DNA from: Bacteroidales bacterium | GTDB taxonomy: Bacteria > Bacteroidota > Bacteroidia > Bacteroidales > UBA932 | Length of the DNA: 16,273 bases | Reading direction: 5' to 3' | Assembly: GCA_016295455.1 (NCBI GenBank) | Contig: JAEDLE010000040.1 | Span: 1-16,273 of the forward strand | The notes under the pieces: model-generated | Databases searched by the model: none | What the model was told of the DNA's origin: nothing | Seen by the model: the letters and a program-made list of their open reading frames with translations, nothing else | Shown here: one piece after another, positions 1-7,075 of the stretch | Position numbering within the stretch: position 1 is the stretch's first letter | Layout: every line of letters begins with the position of its first letter | Program-made: the position numbers and the translations under genes

Positions 1-106
1 TGCTTATGCGTCTAATGTTTCAGCCGGGTACGGCAGAGCTTTTTTGAATTGACAGGCTCCTGCAATGCCAGGCGGCAATTGGCAGAATCTTGAGTGAAAG
101 TGGATT
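1..106. other. Unassigned left edge
   Basis: No gene can be named here. On the + strand one frame stays open from base 2 to a TGA at 50-52 and would encode a tail ending GYGRAFLN, which may be the end of an upstream gene, but fifteen or so residues are not enough to identify it. The - strand has no ATG in this stretch. The leader of holA, including any promoter, must lie here or upstream, but I see no clear Bacteroidota -33/-7 pair. Confidence 0.3.
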
Positions 107-1150
107 ATGGCAAAGGCAAAGACAGAAAGTGCTGCAGCGGTCAGCAACGCAATAATCAGGGACATAAAGGCAGGCGTGTTCGCGCCGGTCTATCTTCTCA
201 TGGGTGAGGAGGCATACTATCCTGACCTTGTCTGCGATGCCATAGTCCGCAATGCCCTGGATGACACCGAGAGGGATTTCAACCAGAGGATATTCTACGG
301 TCTGGACTCCCGCGCTTCCGACGTGATGTCCGAAGCCTCCCTTTATCCGATGATGGCGGAGCGCAGACTGGTTGTTCTCAAGGAGGCCCAGAATATGGAT
401 ACGCTCGAGGACCTGGCCCGCTATTGCGAGGACCCGCTGGACAGCACCGTGCTGGTGATATTGATGCACGGGGCATCCGCCGACAAGAGGCGCGCCCTCT
501 ACAAGGCTGTTACAAAGAAAGGCGTTGTGCTTGAATCACCGCTTCTGAGAGACTATGAAGTTGAACCTTGGATACGCTCATATTACTCATCCAGAGGGCT
601 TTCCATTGCTCCGGACGCCGCCGCTCTCCTGCTTGAACACGCCGGAACGGACCTCTCACGCATAGCCACGGAAACGGACAAGATGCTCAAGAATCTCCCG
701 GAAGGGACCGTTTCCATCACTGCCGCGCACATCGAGAAGAACATAGGCATAAGCAGGGAATTCAGCATATTCGAATTGACTCGTGCCCTGTCTTCCCGTA
801 ACCGGGCGTCCGCGCTGAAGATAGCCGCGCATCTGGGGGAACAGCCGCGTTTCGCCATGCCTATGGCGACGGCGATGCTCTTCTCGCATTTCTACACCAT
901 ACTCAGATATGCCGCGCTGATGGCCGGGAATCCCCGTGCGGACCAGGCGACAAAAATGAAGGTTCTCGGTAAACCGGCCTTCCTCCTGAGGGAATATGAT
1001 GACGCGTTGAGACGCTATTCCCTCAGCTCCCTTTCTGTCATAACCTCCCTTCTTGAAGAATATGACTACAAGGGAAAGGGAGGAGACGGTGCTCCGATAC
1101 CTGACTCGGAACTGCTGGTGGAGCTTGTTACGAAAATATTGAATTCTTAA
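107..1150 (+). CDS. holA: DNA polymerase III subunit delta
   Basis: Delta subunit of the clamp loader; with delta' and gamma/tau it opens the beta sliding clamp and loads it onto primed DNA in the cytoplasm. The 347-residue length is normal for the family. The N-terminal PVYLLMGEE segment (residues 27-35) is the usual start of the degenerate AAA+ fold, which has no functional Walker A in delta. The middle contains an ERRLVVLKEAQ strand (85-95), and the C-terminal helical domain (about 215-340) has the ISREFSIFELTRAL segment typical of HolA. The first ATG gives the expected N-terminus. It ends 62 nt before the ABC ATPase gene and seems to be its own transcription unit. Nothing unusual is visible. 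Identification rests on recognisable family motifs. Confidence 0.93.
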   Translation: MAKAKTESAAAVSNAIIRDIKAGVFAPVYLLMGEEAYYPDLVCDAIVRNALDDTERDFNQRIFYGLDSRASDVMSEASLYPMMAERRLVVLKEAQNMDTLEDLARYCEDPLDSTVLVILMHGASADKRRALYKAVTKKGVVLESPLLRDYEVEPWIRSYYSSRGLSIAPDAAALLLEHAGTDLSRIATETDKMLKNLPEGTVSITAAHIEKNIGISREFSIFELTRALSSRNRASALKIAAHLGEQPRFAMPMATAMLFSHFYTILRYAALMAGNPRADQATKMKVLGKPAFLLREYDDALRRYSLSSLSVITSLLEEYDYKGKGGDGAPIPDSELLVELVTKILNS

Positions 1151-1152
1151 AA

Positions 1153-1175
1153 TATTTATTGCGAAACAATAAATA
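1153..1175. other. AT-rich perfect inverted repeat
   Basis: A 9-bp perfect stem (1153-1161 pairing with 1167-1175) around a CGAAA loop lies just after the holA stop. It lacks a T-run on either side, so it is not a textbook intrinsic terminator. It could help end holA transcription, or it could be a regulator site for the ABC operon that starts 38 bp downstream. Confidence 0.35.
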
Positions 1176-1180
1176 ATTAC

Positions 1181-1188
1181 TATATTGC
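1181..1188 (+). promoter_or_regulatory. Weak candidate -7 element for the ABC operon
   Basis: TATATTGC resembles the Bacteroidota -7 element TAnnTTTG but is one T short. A TTG at 1159-1161, inside the inverted repeat, sits 19 nt upstream and could act as a degenerate -33 element. The position, about 25 nt before the ATG at 1213, is suitable. The match is poor, so this is only a candidate. Confidence 0.22.
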
Positions 1189-1212
1189 CCAAAAATTAAC
1201 CAACTACGAAAA

Positions 1213-2130
1213 ATGGGACTGATCGAATGCAAGAACATTTCCAAGTCATTCGGGGAGAAGGTGGCGCTTGACTCCGTATCCCTGGACATCCCGAAGGGAA
1301 AGATCTTCGGGCTTCTTGGACCGAACGGTGCCGGAAAGACGACACTGATCAGGATTATCAACAGGATCACCATTCCTAACTCAGGGCAGGTTTTCTTCGA
1401 CGGAAGACCCATCACTCAAAGAGACGTGGAAAGGATAGGCTACCTTCCTGAAGAGAGGGGGCTCTACCGCAAGATGGAGGTAGGGGAGCAGGCCATGTAC
1501 CTTGCCCAGCTCAAAGGTATGACGGCAAGGGACGCCCAGAAAGAACTTAAGCTATGGTTCGAAAAGTTCGGGATCCAGGACTGGTGGAAGAAGAAAGTGG
1601 AGGAACTTTCCAAGGGAATGGCCCAGAAACTCCAGTTCATCACCACCGTCGTGCACAAGCCTGACCTGATGATACTCGATGAACCTTTCTCAGGCTTCGA
1701 CCCGGTGAACGCCGAGGTCATACGTCAGGAGATACTCCGCCTCAAGAATGAGGGAGCGACCATCATACTCTCGACCCACAACATGGAATCCGTTGAGGAA
1801 CTATGCGACAACATCGCGCTCATCAACAAGTCCAGACTCGTCATCACCGGAGGCGTCGATGCCATACGCCATGAATATGGCAACAACAATATCGAGTTGA
1901 CATATACCGTTGAAGGTGATCCGATTGGACCTGTTGATGGTGTGTATGACGTCCTCTCGGACGAGAATAATGCCGGAAGGCATACGGCGGTTCTTTCGCT
2001 TGCCGAAGGCGTGGACAACAATGCGGCGCTTGCCGCCATACTCGGGACAGGAGTCACCGTGAATTCTTTCAAGGAACTCGTTCCGCGCATGAACGACATA
2101 TTCATCAAACTGGTAACGGAGGGCATCTGA
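1213..2130 (+). CDS. ABC transporter ATP-binding protein, NatA-like
   Basis: Cytoplasmic ATPase of an ABC-2 exporter of the Na+/drug-efflux type. A complete set of nucleotide-binding motifs is visible: Walker A GPNGAGKTT (36-44), a YLPEERGLY segment at 77-85 where Glu takes the usual Q-loop position (a hallmark of the NatA-like branch), signature LSKGM (132-136), Walker B LMILDEP with catalytic Glu157, and the switch histidine in STHN (His189). The last ~85 residues form the extra C-terminal domain (DUF4162 type) common in this branch. Length 305 is normal. The stop is followed after one base by the permease ATG, so the two genes are surely cotranscribed and form one transporter. The substrate cannot be read from sequence; sodium, a drug or a lipid-like molecule are all possible for this family. 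Confidence 0.9.
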   Translation: MGLIECKNISKSFGEKVALDSVSLDIPKGKIFGLLGPNGAGKTTLIRIINRITIPNSGQVFFDGRPITQRDVERIGYLPEERGLYRKMEVGEQAMYLAQLKGMTARDAQKELKLWFEKFGIQDWWKKKVEELSKGMAQKLQFITTVVHKPDLMILDEPFSGFDPVNAEVIRQEILRLKNEGATIILSTHNMESVEELCDNIALINKSRLVITGGVDAIRHEYGNNNIELTYTVEGDPIGPVDGVYDVLSDENNAGRHTAVLSLAEGVDNNAALAAILGTGVTVNSFKELVPRMNDIFIKLVTEGI

Positions 2131-2131
2131 T

Positions 2132-3523
2132 ATGAACATGCACATACTTGGAGTGATCATAGGCCGTGAGTACACGACCAGGGTCAAGAAGAAATCATTC
2201 ATAATCCTCACCTTTGTGGTTCCGCTGCTCTTTGCAGCCCTCTGCATCGTGCCGTCAATCATAATGGTCGCCAGCAAGGATGAAGCCAAGACCGTGGCCG
2301 TAGTGGACGAGTCCGGCATAGTGCTGCCGTACCTCGAGGACAACGACCTGGCAAGTTTCGTGGACTGCAGCTCGATGTCCGTGGATTCAGCCAAGGCCGG
2401 CTATTCGGCACTGGGAATGGACATACTTCTCCACATATCCCCGCTCGACAGCGCGGCAAAGACGCTGAACGTGTGGTCATATTCCGAAAAGCCTATGGGC
2501 GTGGACCTTGAGACCAGTGTGGAAGCCAAGGTCAATGACGCTGTAGAAGATTATAGGATAGCAAGTTATGGCATCGATAACCTGGATGTTATAATGGATG
2601 AGGTCAAGTCTGATATCAATATCAGGACCTACCGTATGGACGAGAGCGGCAACGAAAGCATATCCTCTTCCGAGGTTTATATGCTCGTGTCGATGGTGCT
2701 CGGAATCATCATATACATGTTCATAGCGATGTTCTGCGGTACCGTGATGTCTTCGGTGATCGAGGAGAAGGCCAGCAGGGTGGTCGAGGTGCTCGTGTCT
2801 TCGGTGAAGGCGACCGAACTGCTCTTCGGCAAGATCATTGGTGTGGCTCTCGTCGCACTCACCCAGTTCCTGATGTGGATAGTCCTGACACTCGTGATAG
2901 TCACCGTGGTCGGAGGCATAGTGGGCTTCGACAAGATTGCCGGCAGTGGCGCTGCTGCCGATCCTGCGGCCATGATGAGCTCGATGGGCGTGAGCGCCGA
3001 TGATCTCGAGGCTGCAGGAATGGGGAATATGGCGACCATGGACGTGAACGCGATAGTGGAGGAGACCGGTGCTGAGGCGATACTCTCAACCCTCGCCGAC
3101 CTGAACTACACCCAGATCATCATTTCCTTCATCATCTTCTTCATCTTCGGCTACCTGCTCTATGCTTCGCTTTTTGCTGCCATAGGTTCGGCGGTCGAGA
3201 ATGAGGCGGACACCCAGCAGCTGCAGATACCTGTGACCATACCTCTGCTCATAGGATTCTTCATCGCCATATATGCTTTCAAGGCTCCTGACAGCGGTCT
3301 TGTATTCTGGGGCTCGATGATACCGTTCACCTCGCCTATAGTCATGCTCGCCAGGATTCCTTACGGAGTGCCGATGTGGCAGCTGATAGTGTCAATGGTG
3401 CTTCTCATCGGAACCTTCGGCCTCTGCGCCTGGGCATCTGCCAAGATTTACAGGATAGGCATCCTGATGTTCGGCAAGAAGTCCACATTCAAGGATCTCT
3501 GGAACTGGTTAAGGCAGAAGTGA
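2132..3523 (+). CDS. ABC transporter permease, NatB-like (ABC-2 family)
   Basis: Membrane subunit of the exporter powered by the preceding ATPase. One transmembrane helix lies at about 22-46, followed by an extracytoplasmic domain of ~135 residues, then a membrane block with helices near 182-206, 231-264, 327-352, 367-385 and 417-437. The conserved cytoplasmic motif EEKASRVVEVLVSS (211-224), typical of NatB/ABC-2 permeases, sits after the second helix. A Gly/Ala/Met-rich insert (about 270-310) interrupts the helices and may form a flexible loop. ATG codons at 2132 and 2138 both fit; the first is used because it follows the ATPase stop by one base. The final TGA shares its A with the ATG of the next gene. 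Function as an exporter is well supported, the substrate is not. Confidence 0.88.
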   Translation: MNMHILGVIIGREYTTRVKKKSFIILTFVVPLLFAALCIVPSIIMVASKDEAKTVAVVDESGIVLPYLEDNDLASFVDCSSMSVDSAKAGYSALGMDILLHISPLDSAAKTLNVWSYSEKPMGVDLETSVEAKVNDAVEDYRIASYGIDNLDVIMDEVKSDINIRTYRMDESGNESISSSEVYMLVSMVLGIIIYMFIAMFCGTVMSSVIEEKASRVVEVLVSSVKATELLFGKIIGVALVALTQFLMWIVLTLVIVTVVGGIVGFDKIAGSGAAADPAAMMSSMGVSADDLEAAGMGNMATMDVNAIVEETGAEAILSTLADLNYTQIIISFIIFFIFGYLLYASLFAAIGSAVENEADTQQLQIPVTIPLLIGFFIAIYAFKAPDSGLVFWGSMIPFTSPIVMLARIPYGVPMWQLIVSMVLLIGTFGLCAWASAKIYRIGILMFGKKSTFKDLWNWLRQK

Positions 3524-4347
3524 TGAGACGATTTCTGACCATTCTTTTTCTTGTGTCGCTGTGCATGGGCGCGGCGGCCCGGGATTTTTCGTGGAAGAGG
3601 GTGCGTGTGGACGGAAGCGTCACCGGAGTGAAGGCCGCCGACGCCGGGAATGTCAGCGAGGCCCTCGGATATATGGACGGACGCTGCTATGTGGCGCCGG
3701 ACGGGCGCAGATACCGCCGCGGAGCCACCGCCAGAACCGCCGCCCTGCTGCTCGGCGCACAGGACAGGATGAAGGACCTGAAGACCGTGATAGCATATGC
3801 ACCCGAGGATATGGTGAAGGCTTATCCTGAGTCGTCCCTTTCCAACTGGTTTGTGGACACGCTTATGGACAGCGTAAGCGTACGCAGCGGGAAGAAGGTG
3901 CATTTCGGGATAGTCAATTTCGGAGGTATCAGGGTTGACATAGCCGCCGGCAATGTGCTGAAGGACGACATTGTCTCGATGTTCCCTTTCAAGAATAATC
4001 TCTGCTACCTCGAACTCAAGGGCCGCGACATCCGTGCTCTGCTCGAGAAGATGGCCGCAGGCCAGTGGCAGGTGATAGGGGGCGTGAGATGTGTCGCCAA
4101 GGACGGCAAACTGCTCTCTGCCACCATAGACGGCCAGGAACTGGATGACGACCTCAGCTATGGCGTTGCCACCATATCCTTCCTGCTCAACGGCGGAGAC
4201 GGCCTCAATGTGGCACGCAACAGCACCGGACTGGAGATATATGACGATTATGTCCTGGACGTGATGCTCCCTCATGTGGAGCAGCTCACCCGGGAGGGGC
4301 GTGAACTGAAGTATTCCACCGACGGAAGAATTCGGATACTTGACTGA
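3523..4347 (+). CDS. Exported 5'-nucleotidase C-terminal domain protein
   Basis: A stand-alone 5_nucleotid_C domain (the UshA-type substrate-binding domain), 274 residues. A signal peptide (residues 1-19, core LTILFLVSLCMGAAA) points to export across the inner membrane. Family motifs are present: ESSLSNWFVDTL (103-114), NFGGIRVDIAAG with the substrate-contacting Arg (132-143), a PFKNNL segment (155-160) and FLLNGGDG (220-227), whose aromatic residue normally stacks on the base. There is no metallophosphatase half on this chain; it is on the next gene. The frame stays open upstream to 3376, but the ATG at 3523 is chosen because it overlaps the permease stop (TGATG) and directly starts the signal peptide. 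Likely role: partner of the downstream metallophosphatase in periplasmic nucleotide hydrolysis. The pairing is inferred from adjacency and domain complementarity. Confidence 0.85.
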   Translation: MRRFLTILFLVSLCMGAAARDFSWKRVRVDGSVTGVKAADAGNVSEALGYMDGRCYVAPDGRRYRRGATARTAALLLGAQDRMKDLKTVIAYAPEDMVKAYPESSLSNWFVDTLMDSVSVRSGKKVHFGIVNFGGIRVDIAAGNVLKDDIVSMFPFKNNLCYLELKGRDIRALLEKMAAGQWQVIGGVRCVAKDGKLLSATIDGQELDDDLSYGVATISFLLNGGDGLNVARNSTGLEIYDDYVLDVMLPHVEQLTREGRELKYSTDGRIRILD

Positions 4348-5177
4348 TGTTTGACATGAAGGGAAAGAAACTTATCACAGTTGCCATATTCCTCGGCCTG
4401 GCATACTGCCTTCAGGCGCAGGAACTGGTGATAGTACATTTCAACGACACCCACAGCCATTTCGAGCCTGTGAGAGGCGGAGCTGAAGCCGGCCTGGGAG
4501 GCGTAATTGAAAGGGCAGCAAGGCTTGACAGCCTCCGCAAGGCGGTGGGCAGGCGCAATGTGCTCCTGCTTCACGCCGGAGACTTCAATCAGGGTACATC
4601 CTATTACACCGAACTCGGCGGCATGCTCGAAGTCAACACGGTCAATGCAATGGGCTATGACTGCGTCAACCTCGGCAACCACGAGTTCGACAACGGAATC
4701 GAAGACCTTACCGCCAGGGTGGCCAGGCTGAAATGCCCTGTGGTCTGCGCCAATTATGACTTCTCCTCATTCGAACTGGGCAAGTACGTGAAACCATACT
4801 GCATAGTCCGCCGCGGAGGTCTCAAGATAGGCATCATTGGACTTCTCACCGACATCAGCAGGGTGGTGGACAGGAACATCTCCGACCGTATTCCCGCCCT
4901 GGATGCCGTGGAAGTGACGAACAGATGGGCGTCATACCTGAAGAACGGGAAGAAGTGCGACCTTGTGATCGCACTGACTCACATTGGCTTCGAGGGAGAA
5001 AAGTTCACTGACCCCGAACTGGTTGCGGCAACGGAAAACGTCGACCTGGTGGTCGGGGGGCACAGCCACACCTTCCTTGAGGAAATCCGCTATTTCGAGA
5101 ATGCTGCGGGCAAGATGGTGCCTGTGGTCCAGAACGGTTGCTGGGGAGAGTGGTTCACCGAACTCAGGGTCAGATGA
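4347..5177 (+). CDS. Exported metallophosphatase, 5'-nucleotidase N-terminal type
   Basis: Calcineurin-like metallophosphoesterase of the 5'-nucleotidase/UshA class, 276 residues, carrying only the catalytic half. Metal-ligand motifs are intact: NDTHSH (33-38, Asp34 and His36), GDFNQG (78-83), GNHEFD (110-115), THIG (211-214) and GGHSHT (237-242). A hydrophobic signal-like segment (about 8-22) ending LQAQ suggests export; the true start could also be the ATG three codons later (4356), which gives a cleaner signal peptide. It overlaps the preceding domain gene by one base (TGATG), so translational coupling is likely. The chain stops shortly after the last expected strand (WFTELRVR), and its last 8 bp overlap the tail of the opposite-strand anchor gene, so a few C-terminal residues may have been lost or replaced. 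Substrate is probably a nucleotide; this is inferred from family. Confidence 0.88.
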   Translation: MFDMKGKKLITVAIFLGLAYCLQAQELVIVHFNDTHSHFEPVRGGAEAGLGGVIERAARLDSLRKAVGRRNVLLLHAGDFNQGTSYYTELGGMLEVNTVNAMGYDCVNLGNHEFDNGIEDLTARVARLKCPVVCANYDFSSFELGKYVKPYCIVRRGGLKIGIIGLLTDISRVVDRNISDRIPALDAVEVTNRWASYLKNGKKCDLVIALTHIGFEGEKFTDPELVAATENVDLVVGGHSHTFLEEIRYFENAAGKMVPVVQNGCWGEWFTELRVR

Positions 5178-5955
5178 ACTCGCTGTAGGACACTCCGTCC
5201 TCCCAACCGGTAACCGTAACCGCTATCCCGACTTCGATTTCGCTCAGGTCCAGTTCCACATCTGCCAGGTCCACGGAATCCCAGGAGTACCCCGCTTTGT
5301 CCAGCAGGGACCCGACGTCGACCGTCGCCAGCGAAGAACCGTCCTCGGCAGTGACATCCATCGTTATGCTTCCGTCTCCCTGTCTTGGGAGGCGGATTCT
5401 GCATCTGCCCTCCTCAGGGACCGTCTTGAAGGAGTATTCCCCCTCAAGCGGTTCCATCGAAGGCAGGCTCAGCCCGTTGAAATCGGCATTGACGCTGACC
5501 TGGCCTACTCCGCTCCGTCCTGTTCCGTCCTTGGCGAAAACCACATCCAGCTGCATATGGTGCTTGTGCAGGAAGACCTTGTCCAGAACCGTCTCGTCGC
5601 GGGTGCTCAGAATCTTTCCGTAAGCGAATATGCTGTCTGCCTGGTTTCCCGGGGCGGTCTTGATGGAGTGCCTGTTGCTGACCATAGTTCCGAGCGGTAT
5701 GCAGGCGAAGTATTCGGCAGTGTTCCTGCCCGTCCTGCAGGACCATCCGGAAGGGTGTTCGGCGGACCTGATCATCCCCGAAAAGTTCTCCTCTCCGTCT
5801 GACCAGACCTTTATGCTCAGGTCGGCTCCGAAACGGGGGCAATCCGACACGTCAAGAGTCAGGATACAGGGGCATCCGCTCCTGTCCTCCCTGACGGAAC
5901 AGGATGTGCAGGCCACAATCAGGACTGCCGTCAACAGGATTTTTGGACTGTCCAT
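5170..5955 (-). CDS. FimB/Mfa2-family fimbrial anchor lipoprotein
   Basis: Outer-membrane lipoprotein of the type V pilus anchor family, 261 residues. The start at 5955 is chosen because it leads straight into a lipoprotein signal peptide with lipobox IVAC (Cys16; Cys19 is an alternative). An upstream in-frame ATG at 6009 would add 18 non-signal residues and overlap the pilin gene. The segment DRSGCPCILTLDVS just after the lipobox is the family signature. Two beta-rich domains follow, as expected for this fold. The last residues, VTVTGWEDGVSYSEF, resemble the C-terminal strand of the neighbouring pilin. It lies 28 nt downstream of the pilin and ends in an 8-bp overlap with the metallophosphatase gene on the other strand. 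Expected role: ends polymerisation and tethers the fibre to the cell. Confidence 0.85.
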   Translation of the reverse strand: MDSPKILLTAVLIVACTSCSVREDRSGCPCILTLDVSDCPRFGADLSIKVWSDGEENFSGMIRSAEHPSGWSCRTGRNTAEYFACIPLGTMVSNRHSIKTAPGNQADSIFAYGKILSTRDETVLDKVFLHKHHMQLDVVFAKDGTGRSGVGQVSVNADFNGLSLPSMEPLEGEYSFKTVPEEGRCRIRLPRQGDGSITMDVTAEDGSSLATVDVGSLLDKAGYSWDSVDLADVELDLSEIEVGIAVTVTGWEDGVSYSEFI

Positions 5956-5983
5956 ATCTTGCTTGACTGCGGAAGTGACCTTG

Positions 5984-7033
5984 TTATAGCGTTTCGGTGT
6001 AGGACGCACCGTTACCCCATTCTTCCACCGTTACGGAGAAAGTGGCTGAACCCTTCTCTATCTTGGTGTTCGGGTCATCCGAGCCCAGTCCGGTCACAGT
6101 CAGGTCGACTGAATATGACTTGTTCCTGGCCATAGCTTCCTTGTTGAGAACCACAGGGTAATACTGAGTCTTGCCGTTCACGGTGGCTATGACGACAAGT
6201 GCAGTGCTCTGGGCCTGGAAGGCCGAGTTGAAACCCTTGATTCCGCTGAGGTTGGTGTTGGGATAGGTGTAGAACAGCCAGCTGCCCTGCGTCTTGTTCG
6301 TGACTCCGTGCGCGATGTTCAGCGCGGAGCCGTTGTAGGTCAGCGCCGGCACCGATGCCATGTAGGTCTTTCCGTCGATGATATGTTCCTTCACCAGAGG
6401 GTTCTCATCCTTGCGTCCTTCCTGGTTGTACCAGGTCGTTGCGGCCGCGCTGCCCGCCATGTTCTGGTTTCCGACCACATTCGACAGGTACACTCCCTGG
6501 ATCTTTAACTCGCCCAGGGCCTCCGGCATGTTGTTGGTCACCGAATCTAGGCTTATCCTGGAAACCAGCCTGCTGACCGTTATGTTGCAGCTGCTGTTAC
6601 CCGCCGTGACGGTGTGTTCTGCGCTGCCTGTCATCACGAAACTGTCGGCGGCGTTCGAACCCAGAGTGAGGGCTGTTGCCTTCAACTCGCTTTCAGTCAG
6701 TACTTTATTGAGGTTCGGTCCGTTGACTACCGCCCAGATCTTCTTCGCTCCCAGAGTAGTGGTGATGCTGCCGGTAAGCGAAGTCTGAGAGATGTATGCA
6801 TTCAGTACGCCCTGGCTGTCGAACACCAGCACCTGCAGTTTGTTCACCTTTTTCTCTCCATCTTTGGCTTCCGTGTAGGACCTGGTCTCCTGTGCGGCGA
6901 CAGGGCATTCGATGTTGAATTCGATGCTGCCTTCAACGCTTTCTCCGGCCGTGCTGCCGAGATCTTTGCTGCAGGCGGCTGTCATCATCATGGCCGTTGC
7001 GGCAATGATGGCAAAGGAAATTCTCTTTTTCAT
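5984..7033 (-). CDS. FimA/Mfa1-type major fimbrial subunit (type V pilin)
   Basis: Structural pilin of 349 residues. A lipoprotein-like signal peptide ends in TAAC (Cys21), matching the known export of type V pilins as lipoproteins. After a short linker, Arg51 in ETRSYTE occupies the place where an Arg-specific protease cuts the N-terminal strand of Porphyromonas pilins to open the groove for strand exchange; that this happens here is inference. The N-terminal domain strands NKLQVLVFDSQGVLNAY (64-80) and AKKIWAVVNGP are typical of the FimA N-terminal domain, and the C-terminus FSVTVEEWGNGASYTETL is the donor-type strand. It lies 42 nt after the OmpA/TPR lipoprotein gene and 28 nt before the anchor gene, so these are probably cotranscribed. 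No tip-subunit genes (Mfa3-5 or FimC-E types) are recognisable. Confidence 0.85.
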   Translation of the reverse strand: MKKRISFAIIAATAMMMTAACSKDLGSTAGESVEGSIEFNIECPVAAQETRSYTEAKDGEKKVNKLQVLVFDSQGVLNAYISQTSLTGSITTTLGAKKIWAVVNGPNLNKVLTESELKATALTLGSNAADSFVMTGSAEHTVTAGNSSCNITVSRLVSRISLDSVTNNMPEALGELKIQGVYLSNVVGNQNMAGSAAATTWYNQEGRKDENPLVKEHIIDGKTYMASVPALTYNGSALNIAHGVTNKTQGSWLFYTYPNTNLSGIKGFNSAFQAQSTALVVIATVNGKTQYYPVVLNKEAMARNKSYSVDLTVTGLGSDDPNTKIEKGSATFSVTVEEWGNGASYTETL

Positions 7034-7075
7034 TTTGTCTAGTCTTTTGAATTGGTTGGTTTGATGATAATTGTG

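Noticed and set aside
3448..4275. A 275-codon open frame on the - strand opposite the nucleotidase C-domain gene
   Set aside because: The + strand protein has a signal peptide and family motifs; the - strand product looks like no known family.
4984..5802. A 272-codon + strand open frame crossing the metallophosphatase end and the anchor gene
   Set aside because: It overlaps two well-supported genes in other frames, and its translation has no coherent composition.
5956..6009. Longer N-terminus for the pilus anchor
   Set aside because: It would place 18 polar residues before the lipoprotein signal peptide and overlap the pilin gene; the ATG at 5955 starts the signal directly.
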